From Oreohelix idahoensis (lineage: Eukaryota; Mollusca; Gastropoda; Stylommatophora; Oreohelicidae), in NCBI GenBank assembly GCA_024509875.1, contig JAMPIV010008054.1, positions 247,994-311,993 on the forward strand: 64,000 nucleotides of DNA. The letters are read 5' to 3'. A program made the translations under genes and the position numbers. Below, one piece after another: positions 11,501-23,855 of the stretch. Position 1 is the stretch's first letter. Each line of letters opens with the position of its first letter. Under the pieces are notes generated by a model, which saw only the letters and a program-made list of their open reading frames with translations, did not search any database and was not told where the DNA came from.

Positions 11501-12281
11501 TATTGTGTGTTCCAACTTTCGCATTGAGGTCTCCCATTACTACGAAAAGATCTTATCTAGGTGTGTCTTTCTGCAGTTACTGATAGAATCTATCCTTTAC
11601 CTCTTCATCACTGTCATTCATTGGTGCGTAGCATTGTATTATTGTAGTGTTGGTGAATCTCCGTCTCAATCGAATTCTTATCAGTCTGTTGTTGATGGGT
11701 TTCCATTCCAGTAATGTCCTTTTTATTCTTTTCTGTAGAATTATAGCTACGCCTTCATTGTGCTGTCCATAAAGTACTGTTTCTACTGTTGCTGTTTTAA
11801 CTTTTCTTGCCCTTGTCCATCTGCTCTCGCTTATCCCTAGAATGTGTAATCTATAGTTTCTCATTTCTAATGTGACCTGTTTTAGTTTGCCCGTCTCGTT
11901 CATTGTCCTCACATTCAAAAATCCTATTATTGTTTCGCGTTTTGCAGTCAGGACGTCCGTTTTCGTGTCAGTGGCTTCCTTTCGGCTTTCACCACCGCCA
12001 GTCATACGAGCCTCAGACTCCGGATGTCCGATCCGCAGCAAAGTTTGTTTATTTGTTGTCGTTTCCGTAACTTCATTTCTTTTTACATAGACGGGGGTGT
12101 CAGCCCTATGATAAAACCCCAAACCTGGAGGACTAGGGTGTCTGCCTTTAGTCTGACCCTTGCAAACCTGTCCAGCTTGGTAGAACCTACCAGGAGTAAA
12201 ACTCCACCTGGCATAGCTCTGTGGTAATTAGGGTACTTAAACCGCCACACCTCGACCAAGTATTGACACTGGTGACGGCAA
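8546..12281 (-). mobile_element. RTE-A LINE, full length but degenerate, with an internal RTE-A insertion
   Basis: It is bounded by the 12-bp TSD ACAGCAAAATAC at 8,534-8,545 and 12,282-12,293. Minus-strand blocks in order are: 5' UTR; apurinic-type endonuclease (11,577-12,122, with LNVRTMNETGKL and LGISESRW; 11,325-11,537 with MGDLNAKVG); linker (11,041-11,361); RT (9,388-9,915, with FEKAFDSIHRDSLW and TGVRQGCPL); and C-terminal block (8,593-9,126). Subtracting the nested 439-bp insertion gives about 3.29 kb, matching the copy at 35,054-38,365. Frames are broken repeatedly, and YADD-type sequence near 9,380 is interrupted. The protein resembles RTE-clade endonuclease-reverse transcriptases, often mislabelled craniofacial development protein 2-like. 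This copy is older than the 35 kb copy by its number of lesions. Confidence 0.85.
10626..11064 (+). mobile_element. 5'-truncated RTE-A copy inserted into another RTE-A in opposite orientation
   Basis: This 439-bp piece carries the C-terminal RTE-A region on the plus strand (NSPNLLAEYHHQ in one frame; tail region GACGGTCGG...AAGGATCAAAGAAA). It is flanked by ATCATCAGT at 10,617-10,625 and 11,065-11,073, exactly continuous with the host RTE-A sequence when one copy is removed (compare 37,110-37,140). A short A-rich stretch lies at the 5' junction and the tail is A/G-rich. The frame is shifted relative to the 18.7 kb copy. Confidence 0.85.
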
Positions 12282-12293
12282 ACAGCAAAATAC

Positions 12294-12782
12294 CTGTCCT
12301 GTAAAACGTTTTCTAGATTCCGTGTCCTCTCTCTTCCAACTGCCAGCGAATTTATTATCCCTGTCGGCCATCTTGCGTCCCGCGCTGATTGGCTATGCAT
12401 GCAGTCCAAAATATTTCTTTTTTTCAAGTACGTTCGATCTTCTGTGGTGTCTTAAAACAGATAACTTAGCCGTTCTCTTTTTCTATGAAAGCTATTACCT
12501 CTTGAGATATCTCGTTTTACTCCGAAAACCTGTGGCTTTCCTTCCATTTAAATCTTTCCAAGATCCGTCTATCCTTCTTTCTTTTCTATGAATTTTTAAA
12601 CCACATTTTTCGAACTGTTTAGGTGATCATGTCCCCGTAATTGTAAAATATATTGTCTTCCTGACTATAACTACATCTGTATCTACTTTTCCTCTATAAA
12701 TCGGTGAAGTAAAACTGACTTCTGTCAATCCGTTGATTTTTAATGAATTTGTTATTGTGCCGTCCTAACACAGATTTTCTCC
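12294..12782 (-). other. Upstream flank of the RTE-A insertion, decayed coding-like DNA
   Basis: Reading the minus strand across the TSD, LENVLQDRYFAV joins in frame to QVNNDKSEIYEQ of the I-like LINE RT at 8,500, supporting continuity of that element at least to about 12,430. Further upstream, toward 12,782, several short frames (for example around 12,560 and 12,700) look coding-like but I could not assign them. The region may mix LINE remains with the end of the neighbouring Gypsy pol. Confidence 0.4.
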
Positions 12783-14264
12783 CTACCATCGTATTAATGT
12801 AAATAATGCCACCGGTAGTTTTACACTTTGCCACGATACCCCTTTCCCCCTTTTTTGAGCTGGACTACGTCTTGCTATTAAGGTTCCAATACTGCTGGGT
12901 ACTATTTTCGTTCCTGCTATGTTTTCTATCGTGAAGGAATATGGTTGAACCAAAAGAGCCCAACGCATTAATCTTGCATTGAAATGCTTAGATGAAGATA
13001 AAAATGTCAATGGTTGGTGATCACAATGCACAGTGAATTTATCCCATATAAGTAGTGTTGGAATTTCTGACTTGCCCACTCGAATGCCAAAGATTCTGTC
13101 TCTATTTTAGAGTAATTTAATTCGACGGAGGAGTTTACCGCTGGCATAAGCAACAGGAAAATGCTCTCCAAGCTATGCCTCAGACTTCTGCATTAAAGCT
13201 GCTCCAATTCCAATATTGCTTGCATCCGTTCTCAAAATAAACTCTTGGGTTATATCTTGCAATTTCTAAATGGGTTTGCTTGTGAGCTTTTGCTTCAACT
13301 GAGTGTATGCATCCTCACATTCTGCTGTCCATTTTACTTTGTCTGGTTGGCCTTTCTTTGTCAGGTTAGTTAGAGGTTCACACAATGTGTTGAAGTTTTG
13401 GATATATTTTTGGTAAAACCCACACAAAAAAACAAAAGATCTTACGTCTTTCTATGTCTTTGGTCTAGGTGCATTCCACAACTTCTCTACATTCCTGGGG
13501 TCTGGCGAAATATTTCCCCTGGAAATAGTGTCTCCTAAAGATGCCAACATCTGACAGCCAAAACAGCAATTATTTGGACGAGCAGTCAGCCTCGCCTCTC
13601 TGTATATCAAATAACATGGAGAGTGCCGATAACTGTTCCTCAAATGTTTCTGTGGCGATGAGGATATCATCCATGAAATTTGCAATAGAGGAGGTTCTTT
13701 AGTGGTTCCAATAATGTTCTCTTCTTACGAGAAAATACGCTTGGAGAATTTTTCAGTCTAATGGTAATACATTAAATTCGTAATGCCCATCTAACGTACA
13801 GAATGTCAACATGTGTCTGAAATCAGCTTTTACTGGAGTTTGGTAAAATCCTTTACTAAGACTCACTTTTGAAAAATACTTAGCTTTGCTAAGATCTGAG
13901 AACAGTTGATTAATATCAGGCAAAGGATCAGCGTGTGATTCATTGACGGCATTAAGCTTCATGTAATCTATAATCTGCGTTCTCCAGTAACTTTCTAGAC
14001 TAGCACTGCACTTGAACTAAATGCTGATTCTGACTTTGAAATAATGTTTTCCTTACAAAGGTAGTCAATTTCTTCTTTTAAGACATGTGCTTTTGCAAAT
14101 AGAATAGGGTAGGTTTTCACACAGATAGGTGTTGAGTCTAGAACTTTCATGTCGTATTCTAGTAACTTTGTACACCCTGGTTTATCCTTGAGTACATCTT
14201 CATGGTCTTTCAATAACCTTATTACTTGCTCTCTCTCATCCTGAGACAGACATATTACTGACAT
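12783..14264 (-). pseudogene. Ty3/Gypsy reverse transcriptase and RNase H, decayed
   Basis: In minus-strand order: RT N-terminal part (13,995-14,264, with YDMKVLDSTPICVKTYPILF in place of the usual R-PYR-P run); RT fingers/palm (13,753-13,962, with DPLPDINQLFSDLSKAKYFS and DLSKGY-like VSLSKGFYQ); the FMDD catalytic box (NFMDDILIAT, about 13,650-13,685); and RNase H tether (12,783-13,079, with VHCDHQPLTFLSSSKHFNAR). Stops and frameshifts separate all blocks. It lies downstream of the integrase at 14,646-15,388 in transcription order, the reverse of standard Gypsy. No LTR could be matched to it. Confidence 0.85.
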
Positions 14265-14645
14265 TCACCTGCTCATGACTCTTTAATGGTCTTAATGGAT
14301 ATTTAGTGGAGGTATGAGTTTCGTGCCTCACATCTGTTGCTATGACAAGTCATGATATGAGCAACGACTGTACATGCCCTGTCATAATATCTCTTCAACA
14401 AATTTACAAGGTACACTTTTTCCTATCCTTTCTTATCAATCATGTAATTCGTCCTAGATACTTTTTTATAGAACCATATATGGTCCTTGCCAACCTATTT
14501 GTAACTTGTGGTTACTGCTGGGCAAAAGAAGAAAAATCTTCTCTCCTACAGCAAGTTCCCTATCCTTTGCCTTATTGTAATACTCAGCATGTTGTCTTAA
14601 GACTTTACGCAAATTATCGTTTGCCAGTTTCCAGCCAGGTTTAAG
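14265..14645. other. Spacer between the integrase and RT remnants
   Basis: This stretch holds no recognisable domain beyond degenerate minus-strand continuation. In related elements (Gypsy-1 and Gypsy-2 in this window) the equivalent interval encodes the integrase C-terminal GPY/F-like region and the linker to RT, so decayed coding sequence is likely. Confidence 0.4.
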
Positions 14646-15388
14646 TCAAGAGGATAACTCGTTCACATACAGGCATGCTGAAGTGACTGATTCCTCTGCT
14701 TTTTCATCAGTCCATGTCCGCAACAATGTTTCCACATGACCTTTTATTGGGCGGTCAAAAAATAATGTTGCCAGAGCCAATCCAGTAGAGAAGTGTGGGA
14801 CTTCCCGGTACGCAAACAATGCAGCCGGTAAGTACACATCCCAGGTATCTGGTTTATCCAGTGCCAGTTTTCTAAGTATCGACATTAGAGTCCCGTTAAA
14901 CCTTTTTAAATGCCTGTTCCCTTCGGAGTGATTAGGAGTGCAATGATAGTGTCTGGCTTGAAATATCTTAAATACCTCTTCAGTCAACTTTCCCTTGAAC
15001 TGAGATCCATTGTCAGTCAATATCATTCAATATCTGATGTGGGAAACCTAACCGGGTGAATACTGTTAATACTCTGACACATGTATAGAGTCTATTGCTG
15101 ACATGGCTACGGCCGCTCCACACATTGAGCAAGTGTCGACTAGAGTCAGTATGTAACTGTTCCTCTTCTTAGTCCTAGTGATTCCTGGCCAGAAATAATG
15201 ACAAGCTATCATTTGACCTGTGGCACCCGTTCCCATGTGGCCACTAAATAGTATAGTATGCCCTAGTTCCATCAACTTTGTCTTACACGAAATTGGTACT
15301 ACTACCTGTCCATGTCCTTGAGGTCCGTTTCCAGTTTGTCTGTACAGTAGACCATTTTTCATATAAAAATCTCGCTTTTCCGTAGGGT
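14646..15388 (-). pseudogene. Ty3/Gypsy integrase, decayed
   Basis: The minus strand encodes the end of the HHCC zinc-binding region (GHTILFSGHMGTGATGQM and YFWPGI), then a catalytic core beginning KRNSYILTLVDTCS (first Asp) and continuing LTDNGSQFKG (second Asp). An internal deletion has removed the Cys pair and the approach to the core. The third catalytic position is LKRFNGTL where families have L-ERFNGTL, so Glu is replaced by Lys. The frame breaks near 15,030-15,065. The sequence stops exactly where the LTR at 15,389 begins, so the 5' part (gag, protease) of this minus-strand element is missing. Its position upstream of RT suggests a Gmr1-like order. Confidence 0.82.
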
Positions 15389-16703
15389 TGTGATGAAGTA
15401 CTAAAATCCTGTCCTTTCAACATGCCCAATTCTGTTCTTCTATTTGAGTTTTCACGTTTTTCTATTTGAGTTTGCACTAGTCTTTTTCTCTTTGCAACTA
15501 TACGTGTTTGCCATGTTTTTTTCTACTTCAGATATATCGTGTTTGGTCTTTTTCGGTAGGTGAAATACCACCATGTATTCTTGTATATTTACCAGTGTAA
15601 TTGTATTTAGCATTCAATTGTGTGAACATTAATTTTGTTGTGCCTTAAATGTGGGTAATGCAGTCAGAGGGTACAGATGTATGTTACAATGGAATTATAC
15701 TGCTTAGAGGAGTGAATTATTCCTATAGCGAGAGGTTCAGTTTAAATTTGGGTTTAAGTCGGGAAACCTCCTGTGTAATGATTAAAAGGAGACCAAGGAA
15801 TTTTGCACAAGGGACTTTCCCAGGTTTGATTGTTGAACACGTGGTTAGCCATTCGTCTCGTGACAGATAGTGTCTGGGGCTTTGTTTGCGCACCTGGAAG
15901 ATTTTAATTGAAGGGAAGGGAGGAGAGAAGGAGCGTGAGATAGAGAGACACGTGGGTAGAAATATTGTATGTATCGTTGCGCATAACGAGAGAAGGGGAG
16001 CAGAAGGAGTGAGATTGAAGTGACACGTGAAATAAAATATTTTATGTATTGTTAAGCAAAGCTGGTGAAGGAGTGATGTATTGAGTGAGGTGAGATTTAT
16101 GGGAGTGATATGTTAGAGATACGTTATGTCGACGTTGGTGTACATTAGACGCCTTTCCTTTTTTCAGCTGGTAACGGCAACAGTGGGGGAGCGTAATTTG
16201 CCACTACAAATTACCCACGGCAAAAGTAAATATGTCAGGGGTCAGAGGACTTGAGATATCGCCAGTATCAAAAGAATATAACCTACGGTCTCTTGCAGTG
16301 AAGTACAACTCTTCAGCGAGACCTTAACAGTTCTCTTGCAGTGAAGTCCCCATGTTTAGCGGGAACGGGTTTATTTATCATAAAGTCCAGAGCTCATCGC
16401 TATTCATACTACTCCAGCAATGGCACGTGGCCGGGAGATTGGTTTAATTGTATACAGCCAGTAATCCATGGCGTTTACCCTAAATCTGGAGCGAGTTATC
16501 GGGGAAAGGCAGAAAAGCTATTCAGCAGCCAAGAAGTATCTACAGTTAATCTTCATGCTTGATACCCAAAAATCATCATCATCGCAGTAGTCAGGAGCAG
16601 GAGAAAGGGTTACAATTCCTAGGTCCTGAAAGTAACGAGAGAAGGGCGAAACGGAGACGCCACATCAGCAAACGTCGAGTGTTAGAGAGACACTGAGACC
16701 AGG

Positions 16704-16758
<55 letters not shown>

Positions 16759-17040
16759 AGGAAGAAATAGACAGGACCAGTAGGGTCTTTGTTTTATTAT
16801 CCATTAGACGGATAAACTCTGAGCTTTAATTGAAATCTGAGTTGACGAGTGTAGCAGTCCAGTGGTGTTAGTTAGCGGCGCATATCGACTAACGAGTTGG
16901 AAGCTGTGTCGACATTCGTTTAGGCAGAGGACTGCGACATTAGAAATATTAGTTTATTAGAGAGAGGAGGCTAAACTGAGGCCCCACCAATTAGATCGTT
17001 TACATCACTAATCATTAGATTTTTCCCCAGCAGGGTGACT
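15389..17040 (+). repeat. 5' LTR of a gag-protease-only LTR element (right end uncertain)
   Basis: It starts TGTGATGAAGTACT, the same as 22,342 where the 3' copy follows a polypurine tract. The copies align over 15,389-15,548, 15,549-15,970 and 16,450-16,720. This copy lacks a 660-bp block present at 22,509-23,171, and has a 480-bp block (15,966-16,445) missing from the other. It includes a GA microsatellite (16,711-16,755). The right boundary cannot be set because the 3' copy is truncated at its own GA run; a value near 17.0-17.1 kb is only a guess. Confidence 0.65.
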
Positions 17041-17167
17041 GAAAGAGTGTATGTGATTGGGTTTTCCAAGTGTCTATCAATGAAATTGTTACTTTGGTTT
17101 CAGGTCGGTGCAACAGTGCACGCTATTTATTTCTTGATGTATGATGAAATGTAATTATTTATTTATT

Positions 17168-18177
<1,010 letters not shown>

Positions 18178-18663
18178 AACTTGAACCTCTATGTTGTCTG
18201 TATAGTTGTGTATGTGGTCGTTAGTTTTACCTTATCTCCTTGTGCTTAAAGGTAGTTAGAAGGGGGTGAGATTATAACAATTCAGAAGTCACGAAGCGGC
18301 AATGGAGAGTCAATTCAGGTTCTAGCCCCTTGAGCCAATAGTCTCATCTGTCCACAGTCACGTTATTTTTCATCCAAATTCTATCTTCTCAGACTTTCTT
18401 ACACTAGGGTCTTGCTTTCACTCAGGCAAACTCTATAAACTTAAATCCACTTCGTGACAAGTGAGGTTGCTCGTGCTCGGGATCATCTTAGTTGGGATCA
18501 ATTCAGGAATCTTGTCTAGATTTTTAGATTGTTTCTATAGAAAGTTTTCTGAGAATATATTTTTCTTTAAATATCCCCTAGACTAGAGCAGTTAGAACTG
18601 ATCCAGTTATAAGTTTTTCCACAGGTTGCAGTCAAGTAGATTTTAGTGGTAATTTAGTTTTAT
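18178..18663. other. Leader region of the LTR element, no gene
   Basis: This is unique, moderately AT-rich sequence between the mariner palindrome and the RTE-A insertion. No coding frame or repeat is recognised. It is probably untranslated leader of the gag element whose gag begins at 19,627. Confidence 0.4.
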
Positions 18664-18676
18664 ATGACTTAGAGGT

Positions 18677-19341
18677 CAATTGGTACAGACAGATACCTTC
18701 ACATACCTAGGAAGCATAGTAACACCAGACGGCGGGGCAGGCAAAGACATCAACATCAGAATGAATAAGGCAAGAACAGCCTTATTTAGCCTAAACAACA
18801 TCTGGAAGTCCTCCCAATACAGCACAAGCACAAAATTAAGATTATATCAGAGCTGTGTGCTTTCTGTGCTTCTCTATGGTGCGGAATGCTGGAGAGTTAC
18901 AGAGAAGGAAATGTCGAAATTGCCCTCTTTTCACACAACATGCCTAAGAAAAATTCACCGAATCTTTTGGCCGAATACCATCACTAACCAAGATCTGCTT
19001 ACTCGTAGCAAGCAAGAGGACATGCACACCATCATAGCTGGCAGACGCTGGAACTGGGTTGGTCATGTCCTCAGAAGAGACCCCGACGCCATCACAAGAA
19101 CAGCTATGCTTTGGACTCCTGAAGGAAAACGAAAGAGAGGCCGACCAAAAACAACCTGGCGGAGGACTGTGGAGGCTGAGATGCAAAGAATGAACCAGAG
19201 TTGGGGCACTGTACGAAGGATGGCCACCGACCGAGCAAAGTGGAATCAATTTGTTGTTGCCCTACAAGACGCCACTAGGCGTGATGGCCACTGACTGCTT
19301 TGACGGTCGGCGGCTAAGGATCAAAGAAGAAGAAGAAGAAG
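18677..19341 (+). mobile_element. 5'-truncated RTE-A LINE with intact C-terminal frame
   Basis: It is bounded by the 13-bp TSD ATGACTTAGAGGT (18,664-18,676 and 19,342-19,354). An uninterrupted plus-strand frame (18,680-19,294) covers the RT C-terminal region: VQTDTFTYLGSIVTPDGG, VLLYGAECWRVTEKEM, the DLLTRSKQEDMHTIIAGRRW block, and KRKRGRPKTTWRR. The 3' UTR is about 20 bp and ends in a GAA tail. Near identity to the 35 kb copy in this region, and the clean TSD, point to a recent insertion. It cannot move itself because the endonuclease and catalytic RT are absent. Confidence 0.92.
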
Positions 19342-19626
19342 ATGACTTAGAGGTAATTGATGGCATACCGAAATTTTTTCTTTAACAGGAAGGTAATTTC
19401 AGGGTTTTAGGTAGCCGCGCAACACATTTTTCCAGGTAGCTTCAGAGCCTTAAAATTGTTTCAGGTTATTATTCAGACTTGGTGCTAGTCTGAGTTCGGG
19501 TTTTTGCGACAGCAGTTATAGAGGGAGTATTTCCTATTACGTAACAGGTAGTTCCTTATCGTTTCTTTTTTGTCATTTTCTGTAGTTGTGAACTTACAGC
19601 AGTTTAGTAAACTGTTTACAGGTAAG

Positions 19627-20836
19627 ATGGCGGATATGGCCAAGTTACGAGCTGCCTAGCGTGAGGCTGCTCAGGACATGGGAATGGATAAGGGTGAGAT
19701 AAAAGCCTACATGATAAGAGAAAATGATAGGCTTAATCAGAAAGTGGACAGGGCAGCTGCCGCAGAAATTCAGGAAAGGCACAGGGCAGCCGTTGCAGAA
19801 GTTGAGAAAAGGCAAAGGGTAGCCGCCGCAGAAGCAGCGAAAGAAGAGAGGCAGGCCGAGATGGAACTTTGGAGATTGGAGGCAGAGGAAAGGGCAGCTG
19901 CCTCAGAAGCACAGGAGAGGGAGAAGGCAGCTGACGAACCGCACGAACTTGCCATGCGTTCCCTGGAACTGCAAATCAGATCTTCAGAAGGCAGTTCGGC
20001 AAATGGAGAGTCTCAAAGAGCAGGGGCGGCAGACACCTCAGGAAACGGAGGCCCCCGGATGGCAGCCATGAGGTTCCCCTTTAACACGTTTCTTAACGGG
20101 AATAAGAAGATTGACGTGTTCTTGGAGAAATTTGAAAGGATGGCAAAGGCATATGGGTTGGATGAGAGTTTGTGGTGTCTGAAATTATCGCAGTCCCTCA
20201 AAGGTCATGCGTATGACGTCTTCAACAAGATGCTCATAGACGATCAGAACAAATTCGAAGCACTACGGAATGCTTTGTTGCAAATATTCCAGTGGACCCC
20301 CCGTAAATGCCAAACCATGTTCAGGGAAAGCAGGCTGGAGAAGGGGGAGAGTTTTGCTCAGTTTGCAGAGCGGGTGAGAAATTACCTAACCCGGTGGAAG
20401 GAACTGTCAGGACTGGCGAAATCTTTTGAAGGGTTAGAGGAATTAATCCTGTGCGAGCAAATAAAGGCCAACATGTCCCCCGACTTGAGGCGGTATCTGG
20501 CAGAGCAGAGTGCCCAGCAGCTCGATCAGATTATTCTGTTAGTGGAATGGTTCCAGACAGCGCAGGCCGAAGTACTGGGACAGAAACGGAAACACACAGA
20601 CCTGCCAGCCCCAAACAAAGGAGCTTCATCACCACAGTCGTCTTCGTCTCCAGCTCACCAGCCGCAAGGGCCGTCTTGCAAGGAGCCTCATTCTGGTCAT
20701 AACCTGCGCCCCTAGCCGCATAACAGAACACAGGGGACAGCATCTCATGACCCTGCCAGAAACCTGGGAGAGAACGAGAGGTATTGTCGGTTCTGTCGAA
20801 CTAATTCCCACTGGACATCACGGTGTCCGAACAAAT
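19627..20836 (+). pseudogene. LTR-retrotransposon gag with coiled coil, capsid and zinc knuckle
   Basis: The likely ATG is at 19,627, with an early TAG at 19,657-19,659. The long open part (19,678-20,715, 345 residues) starts with an Ala/Glu/Arg-rich coiled coil (residues about 20-100) and then a retroviral-type capsid resembling the SCAN/Gypsy fold (FPFNTFLNGNKKIDVFLEKF to LVEWFQTAQAE). After a TAG at 20,713 the same frame continues to a CCHC knuckle, YCRFCRTNSHWTSRC (about 20,780-20,825), and ends at TAA near 20,836. Gag forms the particle and the knuckle binds RNA. Two internal stops make it a pseudogene unless read through. Protease follows; no RT or integrase is present before the 3' LTR. 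Confidence 0.85.
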
Positions 20837-20868
20837 AACCCACTCATCATGCAGCTTGTTTATGGCCG

Positions 20869-21378
20869 GTGAGAGTGACCAAAGGGAATAAGTGGGAACC
20901 TGTAAAGTCAGAGAAGTTGTTCTCAAATAGTGGACCAGCTGAGGTGAATGGAACAGCCACTACATGTTTGTTTGACAGCGGGCTCACATACCCCAGTATC
21001 GTCACCCGACATGTGGTGAAACCAGAACAGTGGACCGGAGAAATAGTTGATATTGGTGGCATTTTGAGAAGAGGTACCACACAGCGTCTGCCAGTAGCCA
21101 ATACTGAGGTGAAATGCAAGTTTGTGTCTGGCACAATTAAGGCAGCTGTAATGGCACAGCCAGCGCAAGACATCATCCTGGGAAGCCCATACTTAGTTCT
21201 GGGAAACCCGACCACACCGATCCTTGCTAATGCAAGGGGGCCTACTGCAGGCCAGCGAAGTGAAAAGGGAGAGCCCCAAGTTTACGGAGCCCCACGAAGC
21301 ACCCAACACCCATGTCTTGCGATGAAGAGGAGGGAAACCTCTAAAGACAGTGGATTGTTATTTGCAGAGGCGTATTAG
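20869..21378 (+). pseudogene. Retropepsin-like protease domain of the gag element
   Basis: The frame contains TTCLFDSGLTYPSI, with the DSG signature of aspartic proteases, and further on AQDIILGSPYLVLGN, matching the hydrophobic-hydrophobic-Gly second motif of retropepsins. It opens 32 bp after the gag stop in a different phase, so a frame change or decay separates them. The protein continues about 60 residues of low similarity and ends at 21,378. Function would be Gag maturation. No polymerase follows. Confidence 0.72.
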
Positions 21379-21411
21379 CCTGTCAGCCCTGTTCAGCCTT
21401 ATTGCCAAACA

Positions 21412-22053
21412 GTGGTGACGCCTCTGATTATGGAAAGACCTTCGTTGTCGGGAATTAGACCCCCGATGGTATTACATCCCTCATGGGAGGGAAATACTAA
21501 CAAGAATGACAAGACTTATGTCCACGACAAGCGCAATCTTCATAGAGCACAAGGTAGCGGTCTGAGCAAACATACGTTTCTCACCAGCCCTGAAGCCCCA
21601 TACGACCAGCACTTTACTCAGGCGGAGGAGGACAGTGATCTGAACGACCGTTCGCTTACAAACAGAGATGTGCCCCACACCACCACTACTTCGCCTACAA
21701 GAAGGGACTCTTGCGAAAAGGCCATAAGCGAGGCAGTGCAACCATATGCATCCGGCCGAGTATTGGAAGCGAATGTCGCTGAGGTCATGCGCAACCCAGT
21801 GAGAACCCCAGGAGAGAGGGTAGATACAGGAGAAGTCTCTAGACATCCTCTAGGCACACTAGAGGGGAATGAATTGTTGGCTACCAGCTATATTAGCCCC
21901 AGCAGTTTCACCCCCGCCCCAGTTCATAATGAGAGAAGGAAGAAGGAACAGGTGCACGTTTCTTCAGTCAACCGCAACCAGTTACGCCCTGTTACAGCGA
22001 TGTCTGGAAAGCCAGTCATTCTGGTTCAAAACACTGGGAGGCCGCACCATTAG
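21412..22053 (+). CDS. Unrecognised open frame downstream of protease
   Basis: A 213-codon frame with no family I recognise. It is rich in Thr, Ser, Pro and His, with a TTTTSPTRRDS stretch in the middle and charged ends. It sits between the protease and the 3' polypurine tract, where pol normally lies, so it may be residual pol-linker sequence or a frame open by chance. No catalytic motif, signal peptide or membrane segment is visible. Confidence 0.3.
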   Translation: MVTPLIMERPSLSGIRPPMVLHPSWEGNTNKNDKTYVHDKRNLHRAQGSGLSKHTFLTSPEAPYDQHFTQAEEDSDLNDRSLTNRDVPHTTTTSPTRRDSCEKAISEAVQPYASGRVLEANVAEVMRNPVRTPGERVDTGEVSRHPLGTLEGNELLATSYISPSSFTPAPVHNERRKKEQVHVSSVNRNQLRPVTAMSGKPVILVQNTGRPHH

Positions 22054-22326
22054 GTAATCATTGTTTACCGCGCGCCGCCAGAAAAATTCGTGGGCGAAAG
22101 AAACGCACGAGAGGGAGTATGAACGGCGACTAGTCAGGTTGTAGTCGCCAGAAGGAAATCACCAGGCGTGACACTCGAGATCCAGTGCTCGCAGAGGTTT
22201 TCAAGGATATGGAGAAGGGGCTGTACGAAAACGACAATTATGTCAGCGATTAGATCAGGATGTAGATCTAGATAAGGGCCAGTATGAAACACAGAGATTT
22301 CAGTAATGAGATCGGTGCCCAATCTT

Positions 22327-22341
22327 CAAAGGGGAGAGTTA
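22327..22341 (+). other. Polypurine tract of the gag-protease element
   Basis: AAAGGGGAGAGTTA lies immediately before TGTGATGAAG, the LTR start. This is the expected position and composition for plus-strand primer formation and independently confirms element polarity and the LTR boundary. Confidence 0.75.
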
Positions 22342-23855
22342 TGTGATGAAGTACTGAAAATCTGTCCTTTCAACAGGCCCAATTCTGTTCTTCTATTTGA
22401 GTTTTCACGTTTTTCTATTTGAGTTTTTACTAATCTTTTTCTCTTTGTAACTATATGTGTTTGCCATGTTTTTTCTACTTGAAATATATCGTGTTTGGTC
22501 TTTTTCGGTAGGTAATTTAATGGGTTCTTTTATGACGGTAGGTGTATTATATATTCGCACCAGTTTCTTTGCTTCTATTTTTTTGGATCACGTAGATTTT
22601 CGTTGTTTACGGAAATCGTTATTTCGTGCACGCCTGCATGACGCAAGTCAGAAAAACGCTCGCGGTCGTCACGTAACGTGATGACATTTTTGGACACGCG
22701 GTCGGCGCGTTGTTTTCAATTCTGATTGGCGTAGGTCGCAGTATTTATTTTTCTTGCGTTTTCATTGGTCCGAGAGAAAGCTTAGAAATACGTAGGAGGT
22801 AAATCCGCGGGGGTTTTTCCTTGTATGTAACCAATAATTTAGAAGGGGGCAATTCTCTATCAGAAGAAATAATTGCCTGCCGTGGACCTTCAAATTTTCG
22901 TCTGCTTTTCAGCGGAAGAAACGCGATCATTTTGGTATGTAATAATTTTATTATCGTTTAGTTATTAGTGGGTTTCTTTAATAGCGCGATAGCCGGTTTA
23001 AGTTTAAAGTTTCTTCGGGGACATTAACTTACAGTTTTAAACGTAAGCGCCATCCATTACATCTTTGAGAGTAAATGTAAACTGTGCATAATTCTTTCTA
23101 GGATTAGTGGCAGTATATATGTGCGTGTGAAGTTATGATAGACTTGGGTGCTCAGGAGTTGTAGAGTGTTGTGAAATACCACCATGTATTCCTGCATATT
23201 TACCAGTGTAATTTTATTATGGCATTCAATTGTGTGAACATTAATTTTGTTGCGCCTTAAACGTGGGTAATGCAGTCAGAGGGTACAGATGTATGTTACA
23301 ATGTAATTATACTGCTTAGAGGAGTGAATTATTCCTATAGCGAGAGGTTCAGTTTACATTTGGGTTTAAGTCGGGAAACCTCCTGTGTAATGATGAAAAG
23401 GAGACCAAGGAATTTCGCACAGGGGACTTTCCCAGGTTTGATTGTTGAACACGTGGTTAGCCATTCGTCTCGCGTCAGATAGTGTCTGGGGCTTTGTTTG
23501 CGTACCTGGAAGATTTTAGTTGAAGGGAAGGGAGGAGAGAAAGAGCGTGAGATAGAGAGACACGTGGGTAGAAATATTTTATGTGTACAGCCAGTAATCC
23601 ATGGCGTTCACTTTAAATCCGGAGCCGGTTATCGGGGAAAGGTAGAGAAGCTATTTAGCAGCCAAGAAGTATCTACAGTTAATCTTCATGCTTGATACCC
23701 AAAAATCATCATCATCGCAGTAGTCAGGAGCAGGAGAAAGGGTTACAGTTCCTGGGTCCCGAAAGTAACGAGAGAAGGGCGAAACGGTGCCGCCACATCA
23801 GTAGACGTAGAGTGTTAGAGAGACACTGAGACCAGGCGGAGAGAGAGAGAGAGAA
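22342..23855 (+). repeat. 3' LTR of the gag-protease element, truncated at a GA run
   Basis: It matches the 5' LTR from its first base. It contains a 660-bp block (22,509-23,171) missing from the 5' copy and lacks the 480-bp block of the 5' copy. It ends in a short GA run at about 23,838-23,855, where LINE sequence begins abruptly. Confidence 0.8.

Noticed and set aside
16700..16760. GA microsatellite as a regulatory (GAGA-factor) site
   Set aside because: A simple repeat inside an LTR; nothing beyond composition supports a regulatory role.
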